Part shown: piece by piece, positions 53,424 through 61,815 of the stretch
How the letters are laid out: each line of letters starts with the position of its first letter
Numbering within the stretch: the stretch's first letter is position 1
Program-made: the position numbers and the translations under genes
Origin: Epilithonimonas mollis
GTDB taxonomy: Bacteria; Bacteroidota; Bacteroidia; Flavobacteriales; Weeksellaceae
Direction of reading: 5' to 3'
Assembly: GCF_900142325.1 (NCBI RefSeq)
Contig: NZ_FRAM01000001.1
Coordinates: 248,001-312,000, forward strand
Length of the DNA: 64,000 nucleotides
Notes under the pieces: generated by a model
The model's input: only the letters and a program-made list of their open reading frames with translations
Told to the model about the DNA's origin: nothing
Databases searched by the model: none

Positions 53424-54269
53424 ATGAAAAATTCTCTACAAAACATTCTTTTAGAGATACACAACAAAGAGGATAAGATTTCATCTCAGAGCAAGAGCCT
53501 GCTTGATGAAGCTTACGAAATGATCCTGTATCTCCAAGATATTTTATTTTCAGTCAAAAAGTCAATTACCCAAAAGGGATTTAATGATGAAGCTGAAGAA
53601 ATCAATTTCTTCCGTACCATAAAACCTCAAATACTTGGCAAACTAATTTATTACAATAAGGTTTATCGTATAGAGACTACTTGTCCGGTCAGTAATGGTA
53701 AAATGTATTATAGTTATTTTTCTAGCCAATTGGCAAATCTTAAACGGGAGTATATTGAACATATCTGCAATGCCGATTTTTACAGGTATTATCGTTCGGG
53801 ACGAACTGATCGAGATGACATTTATTTCAAACGTGGCAATATCAATTATCATGATGGACTAAACAGCATTGTATTTGAAATAGATCCAGCATTCTCAACC
53901 TTCTTCGATTACAAAGTTTCAAGGATTATCGCTAATGAACTGCTCTACACTTACCTGCTTACCAAAATCAATCCTGATGAAAGTCTAGATACGAATTTAC
54001 AAAAAACCGAAAGTTCAAAAGATATATTTTGGACAGATAGCAAAAATGCACTCGTCGAATTGATTTATGCCCTATATGCTTCGGGTGTGATCTCTCACGG
54101 TAAAATTGGAATCCGAAAAATCAGTCTGATGTTTCAGGTGCTTTTCCGTATTCCGCTTAGCGATTTGCATCATGCGTTTCACCGGATGAAAACCCGTACT
54201 GGTTCAAGAACGGCATTTTTAGACCAGCTCAAAATATCCCTCGAAGAATATATGGATAAAGACCTTTAG
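53424..54269 (+). CDS. rteC: RteC-domain protein (second of two)
   Basis: 281 residues: AEEINFFRTIKPQILGKLIYY, FYRYYRSGRTDRDDIYFKRG, AFSTFFDYKVSRIIANELL, and KTRTGSRTAFLDQLKISL. It is followed by a strong terminator and lies immediately upstream of the excision-type HTH genes, the usual rteC position in these elements. Confidence 0.92.
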   Translation: MKNSLQNILLEIHNKEDKISSQSKSLLDEAYEMILYLQDILFSVKKSITQKGFNDEAEEINFFRTIKPQILGKLIYYNKVYRIETTCPVSNGKMYYSYFSSQLANLKREYIEHICNADFYRYYRSGRTDRDDIYFKRGNINYHDGLNSIVFEIDPAFSTFFDYKVSRIIANELLYTYLLTKINPDESLDTNLQKTESSKDIFWTDSKNALVELIYALYASGVISHGKIGIRKISLMFQVLFRIPLSDLHHAFHRMKTRTGSRTAFLDQLKISLEEYMDKDL

Positions 54270-54290
54270 CTGTTTTAATACAGTAATTTC

Positions 54291-54326
54291 AAAGCAGTAC
54301 ACAAAATGTACTGCTTTTTTTTTTGC
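54291..54326 (+). terminator. terminator after rteC
   Basis: Perfect 11-bp stem AAAGCAGTACA / TGTACTGCTTT with a 5-nt loop and a run of about ten T. Confidence 0.85.
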
Positions 54327-54333
54327 CCATATC

Positions 54334-54477
54334 TGCCAATTAGCAAATGTCGGCAATTCCCTGTTACAAAATACTCAAAATGCCTGAACTCCTTATTAAA
54401 CAAGGGTTTTTCCTAATTGTAAAAAATTTCAAAAAACCGCCAAACCAATTGGCAAGGCTTGGCAGACAAACACTGCC
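54334..54477. repeat. cluster of TTGGCA/TGCCAA inverted motifs upstream of the HTH genes
   Basis: TGCCAATT (54334-54341) and its inverse AATTGGCA (54447-54454, within ACCAATTGG), plus TTGGCA (54459-54464) facing TGCCA (54473-54477). The cluster lies in the 250-bp gap between the rteC terminator and the first HTH gene, a likely operator or regulatory DNA region of the element. Confidence 0.45.
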
Positions 54478-54519
54478 ACTCTAAACAATTTTGCATAGTG
54501 AACTTTAAAAAGCTGTGCA

Positions 54520-54873
54520 ATGAAAATAATAACCATTGAAGAAGAAGCGTGGCAACAGCTCAACAGCCGTATTAATGCCATTGCCGACTATCTGAAAAGA
54601 TTGGATGATACGGGGTATGATGACCTGTGGCTCAATAACCACGAGGTATGCCAATACCTGCACATCAGCGAAAAGACCTTGTGGCGTATGCGCACCAAAG
54701 GCGAGATTGCTTATTCAAAAATCTACGGTCAATATTTCTACACTATTGGAGCAATTAAGGATATGCTCAATGCCAATGCCATACAGAGCAGTGATCAGTT
54801 TGTGCAGGAGCTTATGGCAAAAGGCAAAAGCTATATCGAAAAAGGCAGAAAGCTAAAGACAGACAAAAAATAG
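54520..54873 (+). CDS. helix-turn-helix excisionase-type protein (first)
   Basis: 117 residues with a MerR/excisionase-like HTH_17: LWLNNHEVCQYLHISEKTLW followed by RMRTKGEIAYSKIYGQYFY. Paired small HTH proteins of this type sit behind rteC in CTnDOT-like elements and control excision. The coiled N-terminus (LNSRINAIADYLKRLD) is typical. Confidence 0.85.
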   Translation: MKIITIEEEAWQQLNSRINAIADYLKRLDDTGYDDLWLNNHEVCQYLHISEKTLWRMRTKGEIAYSKIYGQYFYTIGAIKDMLNANAIQSSDQFVQELMAKGKSYIEKGRKLKTDKK

Positions 54874-54899
54874 GTATGAACCCCTAAAAGTATATCCCT

Positions 54900-55190
54900 A
54901 TGAATATTGACAGAATGGAATTTTTAGCGTGGATGGAACGCCTGATGGGTCGTCTTGATATGCTGGGCGACAATATAAATGAGTTGCAAAAGAAACGCAA
55001 TAGTATTGACGGCGAGGAATTGCTCGATAACCAGGATTTACTTCAAATGCTTAAAATCAGTAACCGTTCCCTGCAACGGTATCGCTCTATTGGGAGGCTG
55101 CCCTATTATACCATAAGCGGAAAATTGTATTACAAGCTATCTGATGTACATCAGTTCATTAGAGAGAGCTTTAACCCACTCTCAAAATGA
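54900..55190 (+). CDS. helix-turn-helix excisionase-type protein (second)
   Basis: 96 residues: an N-terminal coil (WMERLMGRLDMLGDNINELQ), then LLDNQDLLQMLKISNRSLQR and RYRSIGRLPYYTISGKLYYK. It is the partner of the upstream HTH gene, 27 bp away, with the same architecture but a different helix 2. Confidence 0.85.
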   Translation: MNIDRMEFLAWMERLMGRLDMLGDNINELQKKRNSIDGEELLDNQDLLQMLKISNRSLQRYRSIGRLPYYTISGKLYYKLSDVHQFIRESFNPLSK

Positions 55191-55289
55191 ACGACAATGA
55201 AAGACAAAGACTGCCTTTGAGTGCCACATTGGGCAATACAGCCAACGCTTAATTTACATTCGGCAGTGAACTTTTAAATTTTCAAAAAT

Positions 55290-56747
55290 ATGAGCAAAGA
55301 AATCACAAACAACCCGGAAATGCCCGAACAATTATCGGACATACTATTAGTGCTGGATAAAGAAAAAATGAAAATCCAAGCCGTAAAGAGTATTGACGAG
55401 AATGGGAAAATGGAAACCGTTGACCCCACGAAGAAAAACCAAAACCAGTTTATGCGTGTGGATAAAAATGGTGACGTTTTTTCCAACTTCTTCTCTAATT
55501 TTTTCAGCCAGTTAAAGAACCCTACCAATTTTTCATTCTTCAAAGTGCCTGCACCCGTCGCAGTTGAAAAAGCACAGGAAATGCAAAAGCAGGTAGATAA
55601 GCCAACTCCCGAAGGCGAAAAAGTGATGAAGGAACACGAAGTAAAAACAGAACTGCAACAAGATAAGAAACAAGAAAATCAAAATAATATGGCAACAACA
55701 CAAACAACACCGGAAACCAGCGAGTACCGCTACAAGCCCGAGCAGATTGATTGGGACACAATGAAAAACCTCGGATTAAGCAAGGAATACCTTGAAAAAA
55801 GAAATCTGCTTGACCCTTTGTTACGAGGTTACAAAACCAATGAACTCTTGCCGATAGGCATTAATTTCGGAGGTTCTGTTCTTCGCACAGATGCCCGATT
55901 GTCTTTACAGCAAGCCGAAGATGGAAATGTTATCGTAGCAATACACGGTATCAAAAAAGAACCAAACCTGCATTTTGAGTTTTTCGGACACAAGTTTACC
56001 GATGAAGACAAAAAGAACCTGCTCGAAATGGGTAATATGGGGCGTGTGGTTAACTTGACCAATTCTAAAACTGGCGAACTGATGCCGTCCATTATCAGTA
56101 TAGATAGGCTAACCAATGACGTAATTGCATTGAGGACGGATTTCATAAAAATTCCCGATGAAATTAAAGGTGTAAAGCTGAACGATGAGCAGAAGCAAAC
56201 TTTAATGGAGGGTAAACCGCTAAAGTTAGACGGTATGATTTCCACTAAAGGAACGGAGTTCTCGGCAACGGTACAGTTCAATGCAGACAAGCGTTATGTA
56301 GAGTTCCTGTTTGACCGCAATAATTCCAACAGGCAAACCCAAAGCAACGGACAAAGTAATCAACAAAGCCAGCCGCAGGAAGCTCCAAAAACGTTCAGAG
56401 GTAAAGAACTGACCGATGAGCAACATAAGGATTTCAAAGCCGGACAAACCGTTTATATGGCAGGGCTGGTTGATAAGAAAGGACAAACCTACAACGGCTA
56501 TATCACTTTCGACAAAGATACCGGAAAAACAGGCTTTGAGTTTCCTAATCAATATAAAGAAAGAATGCAGCCCATCGAAGCCCACAAAACGCAAATTGCC
56601 GTCAATTCGGAGGGCAAGACTAATGAAGCAACCAAAAATATCAATGAGCCTTTGAAGTCGGGACAGCAAAGACCGAAAAACAAACAGCAGCAGGAGCAAC
56701 AGGAAAAACCCGAAACACCTGCAAAGTCCAAAGGCAGAAAAATGTAG
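55290..56747 (+). CDS. DUF4099/DUF3945 domain protein
   Basis: 485 residues. A variable charged N-terminus (about 1-150) leads into DUF4099 (IDWDTMKNLGLSKEYLEKRN, LPIGINFGGSVLRTDARLSL) and DUF3945 repeats (FRGKELTDEQHKDFKAGQTV). A Gln/Lys-rich tail follows. It is a standard Bacteroidetes conjugative-element gene immediately upstream of topB; the molecular role is unknown. Confidence 0.88.
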   Translation: MSKEITNNPEMPEQLSDILLVLDKEKMKIQAVKSIDENGKMETVDPTKKNQNQFMRVDKNGDVFSNFFSNFFSQLKNPTNFSFFKVPAPVAVEKAQEMQKQVDKPTPEGEKVMKEHEVKTELQQDKKQENQNNMATTQTTPETSEYRYKPEQIDWDTMKNLGLSKEYLEKRNLLDPLLRGYKTNELLPIGINFGGSVLRTDARLSLQQAEDGNVIVAIHGIKKEPNLHFEFFGHKFTDEDKKNLLEMGNMGRVVNLTNSKTGELMPSIISIDRLTNDVIALRTDFIKIPDEIKGVKLNDEQKQTLMEGKPLKLDGMISTKGTEFSATVQFNADKRYVEFLFDRNNSNRQTQSNGQSNQQSQPQEAPKTFRGKELTDEQHKDFKAGQTVYMAGLVDKKGQTYNGYITFDKDTGKTGFEFPNQYKERMQPIEAHKTQIAVNSEGKTNEATKNINEPLKSGQQRPKNKQQQEQQEKPETPAKSKGRKM

Positions 56748-56753
56748 TAAAGT

Positions 56754-58838
56754 ATGAAAACAATAATCGCAGAAAAACCAAGCGTAGCCCGAGAAATAGC
56801 CGGACTTGTGGGAGCATCCGATAAAAAGGACGGCTACCTGACAGGGAACGGCTATTTTGTTACGTGGGCATTCGGTCATTTAATAGGATTGGGAATGCCC
56901 GAAGAGTACGGCATTTCGGGGTTTGATAAGGCATCATTACCAATACTCCCAAATACTTTTTTGCTGACCGTCCGGAAAGTGAAAAAAGACAAAGGTTATA
57001 CAGCCGATACAGGAGCGTTAAAGCAACTGAAAGTCATCGAACAGCTTTTTAACCGTAGCAGCAGTATCATTGTAGCCACCGATGCAGGTCGTGAGGGCGA
57101 ACTCATTTTCAGGTATATTTATGAATACCTGAAATGCAACAAGCCTTTTGAACGTCTTTGGATAAGCTCACTAACTGAAAAAGCTATAAAACAAGGGTTT
57201 GACAATCTAAAAGACGGGGCAGCATTTGACGGACTGTATCAGGCGGCGCAAGGCAGAAGCCGTGCCGATTGGCTCGTGGGCATCAATGCTACACAAGCAT
57301 TGAGCATAGCCGCAGGAAATGGAATTTATTCGCTCGGAAGAGTACAAACACCTACGCTGGCATTGATATGCAAACGCTATCTGGAAAACAAAAATTTCTC
57401 GGTAACGAAATATTGGCATATACAGTTATCGCACAACAAAGAGCTGATAGATTTTAAAAGCATTTCCAAAACCAAATGGGAAGACCAAAAACTTGCCGAT
57501 GATACGCTTAAAGCCATTCAGCGAAACGAAACAGCAACGGTTACGTCCGTAGAAACCAAAAGTGTTACAGAGCAACCTCCTTTATTGTTCGACCTTACCG
57601 GATTACAAAAGGAAGCCAACAAAAAGCTGAACCTTTCTGCCGAAGAAACGCTCAATATTGCCCAAAGCCTCTACGAAAAGAAGTTTATCACATACCCACG
57701 CACTGGAAGCAAATATATTCCCGAAGATGTTTGGGCTGAAATACCCAACCTCGTAAGGGCTTTGCAGGATAGGGAAACCTACAAGCAAGCCGTATCTAAA
57801 ATGAAATGGGGACGGTTCAATAAACGTATTGTAAATGACCTGCGTGTTACCGACCACCACGGATTATTGATTACTGATAAAATCCCGTCTGCCCTGAACG
57901 CAAAGGAAAATTCCATTTATGATATGATTGCCTTTCGATTGCTCGAAGCCCTTTCACAAGCCTGCATCAAAGCGATAACCGATGTAGGTTTACAGGCATT
58001 GCATTATGATTTTACAGCAAAGGGTTGTAAGGTTTTAGAAGCAGGCTGGCGTTCCATCAAAGGCAGTTTCTCCGATGATGATACCGAACCTGTACAGGAT
58101 TTGCCAGAACTAAAAAAAGGTGATGAACTTAAAATCAAAGAAGCCTCTGTTTTAGAAAAGAAAACCAAACCACCCGTACTTTATACCGAAGCAGGGCTTT
58201 TGTCGGCTATGGAAACTGCCGGAAAGGAAATGGAAAATGAAGACGAACGGAAAGTATTGCAAAATATAGGTATTGGCACTCCGGCTACAAGAGCCGCAAT
58301 AATCGAAACCCTGTTTACCCGCAATTATATCCAACGGGATAAGAAATCTTTAATCCCGACTGAAAAGGGATTGCAGGTTTATGAGTTGGTCAAAGAACGT
58401 AAAATTGCAGACGTTGCAATGACTGCCGAATGGGAACTCGCATTGCAAAAAATCGAAAACAACGAAGCGGATGCAGAGGCTTTTCAAAAGGAAATGGAAA
58501 ACTATGCTTCATCCATTACAAATGAATTGTTGCAAACTTCCATTGCTCAAAACAACCTGCCTAAATTGGTTTGCCCGAAATGCAGAAGTCAACAACTCAT
58601 TATCCGTGATAAGATTGTCAAATGTTCTGATGAGGATTGTAATTGGATACAGTTCCGCAATGTGTGTGCCATACAAATCGGTATAGCCGATATTGAAAGC
58701 CTTGTCAGCAAAGGGAAAACTTCACTCATCAAAGGAATGACAAGCAAAGCCGGAAAGAAATTCGATGCATACATCGTGTTGAATGAGGATTACAAAACTT
58801 CCTTTGAATTTGCCAAAAATAAAAGCTACAAAAAGTAA
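56754..58838 (+). CDS. topB: type IA DNA topoisomerase (topoisomerase III-like) of the element
   Basis: 694 residues: TOPRIM domain (MKTIIAEKPSVAREIAGLVG, ATDAGREGELIFRYIYEY), active-site KKFITYPRTGSKYIPEDV with the catalytic Tyr, GIGTPATRAAIIETL, and a C-terminal zinc ribbon CPKCRSQQLIIRDKIVKC. It relaxes negatively supercoiled or single-stranded DNA during element transfer. Its TAATG overlaps the next gene's start. Confidence 0.94.
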   Translation: MKTIIAEKPSVAREIAGLVGASDKKDGYLTGNGYFVTWAFGHLIGLGMPEEYGISGFDKASLPILPNTFLLTVRKVKKDKGYTADTGALKQLKVIEQLFNRSSSIIVATDAGREGELIFRYIYEYLKCNKPFERLWISSLTEKAIKQGFDNLKDGAAFDGLYQAAQGRSRADWLVGINATQALSIAAGNGIYSLGRVQTPTLALICKRYLENKNFSVTKYWHIQLSHNKELIDFKSISKTKWEDQKLADDTLKAIQRNETATVTSVETKSVTEQPPLLFDLTGLQKEANKKLNLSAEETLNIAQSLYEKKFITYPRTGSKYIPEDVWAEIPNLVRALQDRETYKQAVSKMKWGRFNKRIVNDLRVTDHHGLLITDKIPSALNAKENSIYDMIAFRLLEALSQACIKAITDVGLQALHYDFTAKGCKVLEAGWRSIKGSFSDDDTEPVQDLPELKKGDELKIKEASVLEKKTKPPVLYTEAGLLSAMETAGKEMENEDERKVLQNIGIGTPATRAAIIETLFTRNYIQRDKKSLIPTEKGLQVYELVKERKIADVAMTAEWELALQKIENNEADAEAFQKEMENYASSITNELLQTSIAQNNLPKLVCPKCRSQQLIIRDKIVKCSDEDCNWIQFRNVCAIQIGIADIESLVSKGKTSLIKGMTSKAGKKFDAYIVLNEDYKTSFEFAKNKSYKK

Positions 58839-59719
58839 TGGAAAATAAGCCTACCATTAGCCAGATGGAAATCAAGAACCTAATATATACCATACGTGGC
58901 AAGCAAGTGATGCTGGATAGCGACCTAGCTTCATTATATCAGGTGGAAACCAAGAACCTCAACAAAGCCGTAAAAAGAAATATTGAAAGGTTTCCTGCTT
59001 CTTTTTGCTTTCAACTGACCGAAGAGGAAGTTGAAAACTTGAGGTTCCAATTTGGAACCTCAAGTTTGAGCTATGGAGGAAGACGTTATTTGCCTTATGT
59101 TTTCACCGAACAAGGCATTGCAATGGCTTCTGCTATACTCCGTTCAGATATAGCGGTCAAAGTCAGTATTGAAATTATGGAAGCTTTTGTAGAAATGCGA
59201 AGAATGCTTATTAGCAACGCTTCTTTGTTTCATCGTTTGGATAAGATTGAAATTAAACAACTGGAAGCCGACCAGAAATTTGAAGAAATCTTTAAGGCTT
59301 TGGAAAGCGATAAACTCCATAACGAAAAGGGAATTTTCTACAACGGACAAATTTTTGATGCCTATACCTTTGTTTCCGATATTATCAGAAGTGCCAAAAC
59401 CTCCATTATCCTTTTGGATAATTATGTGGATGATACAGTACTGACTTTATTGGGCAAACGGAATGCCAATATAACTGCCACCATCTATACCAAAAATATC
59501 AACAATCAGTTACGGCTGGATTTGCAAAGGTACAACAGCCAATATCCCCAGATTGAAATTGAAATTTTCTCTGATACTCACGATCGTTTTTTGATAATTG
59601 ACGATACGGAACTTTACCATATTGGAGCATCACTGAAAGATTTGGGCAAAAAATGGTTTGCCTTTTCGAGAATGGATATTGAGGTTGGAAGGATGTTACA
59701 AATTTTGTATAAACAATAA
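58838..59719 (+). CDS. ORF6N domain protein
   Basis: 293 residues. The N-terminal ORF6N domain has RGKQVMLDSDLASLYQVETK, NLNKAVKRNIERFPASFCFQ and RRYLPYVFTEQGIAMASAIL. A coiled middle follows, then a C-terminal domain ending GASLKDLGKKWFAFSRMD, resembling a PLD-like/RelE-adjacent tail. DNA binding is expected. Its start overlaps the topB stop. Confidence 0.85.
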   Translation: MENKPTISQMEIKNLIYTIRGKQVMLDSDLASLYQVETKNLNKAVKRNIERFPASFCFQLTEEEVENLRFQFGTSSLSYGGRRYLPYVFTEQGIAMASAILRSDIAVKVSIEIMEAFVEMRRMLISNASLFHRLDKIEIKQLEADQKFEEIFKALESDKLHNEKGIFYNGQIFDAYTFVSDIIRSAKTSIILLDNYVDDTVLTLLGKRNANITATIYTKNINNQLRLDLQRYNSQYPQIEIEIFSDTHDRFLIIDDTELYHIGASLKDLGKKWFAFSRMDIEVGRMLQILYKQ

Positions 59720-59750
59720 ACCCTCTGATAATTAAGAGGGTTTCGTTTTG
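59718..59750 (+). terminator. terminator after the ORF6N gene
   Basis: Stem AAACCCTCT / AGAGGGTTT with an 8-nt loop, then a T-rich run; it starts at the stop codon. Confidence 0.7.
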
Positions 59751-59867
59751 AATTGATCCTTATTAATAAGTTGTACGAGTGTTTTCTACAGAAAAATCAG
59801 ATGTAGCAAAACAGCAACTAACTTTGTTTAACACTAAAACAAGCAATTATTAAGGTGTTAGCTGCAG

Positions 59868-60071
59868 TTATTTTTTCCTTTTCTTGAGTTTGTTCAATCT
59901 GTAATTGCAAGACCTATATTCGACATATTCGATTTTATGTTCAGATAGAAGCTGTACAATTATTTCTCTTGTTTTATCTTCACCAAGTCCAATTTTTTCG
60001 CCAAGGTCAATTTCATTTAGTTGACCATCATTTTCGATTAGTGCTTTGTAATATACTTCTTTAATTTCCAT
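59868..60071 (-). CDS. small winged-helix-like protein
   Basis: 67 residues with one helix-turn-helix-like stretch (IDLGEKIGLGEDKTREIIVQ) and wing (EYVEYRSCNYRL), ending in a Lys-rich tail. It lies 3 bp after the methyltransferase gene, reverse to the element's backbone. It probably regulates or is cotranscribed with it. Family not recognised. Confidence 0.6.
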   Translation of the reverse strand: MEIKEVYYKALIENDGQLNEIDLGEKIGLGEDKTREIIVQLLSEHKIEYVEYRSCNYRLNKLKKRKK

Positions 60072-60074
60072 AAG

Positions 60075-60899
60075 TTATTTTTTTTGAACAGCTATCATCA
60101 TATGTGGGCTAAAAGGTAAAAGATAACTGTCATTTTCTGTGATTTTAATAAGTTCTAATAATGTTTTTTTCTTTTTGTTATTCAACATACTTGCAAAGTA
60201 TTCTTTATCCAACCAAGCCATTCCTTCAACAGCATAAGTATTAATATGGGTTAATTCATGATTTATAAACTCGTCTTTTAGTTGTTCAGGTTTATGATAA
60301 TATGCTTCTGCTAAAAGCCAAGGGAAATCATTTGGTGGATTATGTATTCCTGATGTCAATTCTTCTTTGCACATTTCAAAAAATGAATTTTTATGAATTA
60401 GTCCATTTAAAAGACCGACCAAAGTTGATGCGGTATAATTAATGGCAAAAGCTAATATAATTCCGTCATTTTTCAGAACTCGTTTAGCTTCACTAATGGT
60501 TAAAGCTCTGTCTTCTTTTTTTTGAAGATGATAAAGTGGTCCGTGAAGTATTATTAAGTCGGCAAAATTATTTTTAAATTCTAATTTCCGAGATTCACCC
60601 AATTGAACAGAAAATTTGTTTTTTAATTTATTCGCTCTATTTTGGGCTAACTTAATATGTTTAGGAACTGGTTCTATTAAATGAACTTGATGTCCTTTTT
60701 TTGCAAGCCATTCTGAATATTTTCCTGTACCGCCTCCAATATCAATTATTTTTGACGATGTAGATGGGATATATTTTTCTATAAGTGATTTAATTCTTTC
60801 AAATTCAAATATGCCCATTCCTTTATCAAGTCTGTTTTCTTCTGATGCATTATTATAAAATACTTCTATATTTCTGCTTATTAACTGTTTACTGTTCAT
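60075..60899 (-). CDS. class I SAM-dependent methyltransferase
   Basis: 274 residues. SAM motif I IIDIGGGTGKYSEWLAKKG, motif II LIEPVPKHI, then LIILHGPLYHLQKKEDR and an insert before FSPHMMIAVQK. The fold is Methyltransf_11/25-like; the substrate is unknown. AT-rich codons differ from the surrounding backbone, so it is an inserted accessory gene between ORF6N and DUF1896. Confidence 0.8.
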   Translation of the reverse strand: MNSKQLISRNIEVFYNNASEENRLDKGMGIFEFERIKSLIEKYIPSTSSKIIDIGGGTGKYSEWLAKKGHQVHLIEPVPKHIKLAQNRANKLKNKFSVQLGESRKLEFKNNFADLIILHGPLYHLQKKEDRALTISEAKRVLKNDGIILAFAINYTASTLVGLLNGLIHKNSFFEMCKEELTSGIHNPPNDFPWLLAEAYYHKPEQLKDEFINHELTHINTYAVEGMAWLDKEYFASMLNNKKKKTLLELIKITENDSYLLPFSPHMMIAVQKK

Positions 60900-61377
60900 T
60901 TTTAATCATTGTATTATCATCACTTATTGAAATATTGAACACATTGCAAAGTGATAAAGCAATCGATTTGTAATCAATTGTTTTTGTTTAAGATTGGATG
61001 AAATAACTGGATATGATTATCTGCGCATTAAAAAATCAGAAGATTTTATGCATTAATTGCTCGTTTTGTCGAGCTTGTCTTTTTGAGAAAGACACAGATA
61101 ATATGTTAATTAGTAAATCAGACTACAAAGATAGAGATTCTGAATTAATTTTTTCGAGTTCGAGTTTTTTTTATTACATGTAATCTTTAAATATAAGCAA
61201 TGCGTATATTTTATATGCAAACTTAAAAAGCTCATTTGTCAACCACAAAAATACGAATTAATTCCTCCTTCATTTACGAACTTACGCCAAACTCTTCCTC
61301 TCAAAGCCAAACCCTACCACTTTAACAAAGGCTCTTCTAAACTGCTATAATTTTAAAATTCTAAACAAAATTATAGT
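60900..61377. other. 478-bp intergenic region before DUF1896
   Basis: No ORF is convincing. It contains a weak hairpin (GTCTTT TTGA GAAAGAC near 61078) and AT-rich sequence, then a GC-richer stretch that resembles element backbone leader from about 61250. It marks where the methyltransferase unit was inserted. Confidence 0.35.
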
Positions 61378-61815
61378 ATGGATACACAACAAAAAGACCT
61401 ATCGTATTTCAGGTTACGACTGCAAGGGTTATTAAACACCAGCTTTCCCGAAAAAGCATACGACCAAAAGTTTATAGACCAGCGTTCCTCGTGGGCCGCC
61501 AATGCCTACGAGGGTGCTTTTCGTTCTGGAAATACTATTGAGCAATGCAACGAAATAGCCAATTATATCCTGTTTGAAAAACTGCATTTCTCCAAATTCG
61601 ATACCGTGTTTCAGGTGGTATGCAATGAGTTCGACTCTATAATGGCAGACGAGGAACTGCGACCGTTTGCCCTTAAAATGTTCCCAGTTTGCGAGCCTGT
61701 TTTCTCCAACTATAAACTAACCGATGACTTCGCATACGGTTATGAGTTTGACCTGCTCTATACCGAAATAACAGGAACCATCGCTATATGGATAACCGAA
61801 AATGGGCTTCAGTAA
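61378..61815 (+). CDS. DUF1896 domain protein
   Basis: 145 residues: DLSYFRLRLQGLLNTSFPEK, SSWAANAYEGAFRSGNTIEQ, LFEKLHFSKFDTVFQVV, ending EITGTIAIWITENGLQ. It is the standard partner directly upstream of the giant N6-methylase/helicase protein in Bacteroidetes elements. Its last 14 bp overlap that gene's start. Confidence 0.9.
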   Translation: MDTQQKDLSYFRLRLQGLLNTSFPEKAYDQKFIDQRSSWAANAYEGAFRSGNTIEQCNEIANYILFEKLHFSKFDTVFQVVCNEFDSIMADEELRPFALKMFPVCEPVFSNYKLTDDFAYGYEFDLLYTEITGTIAIWITENGLQ

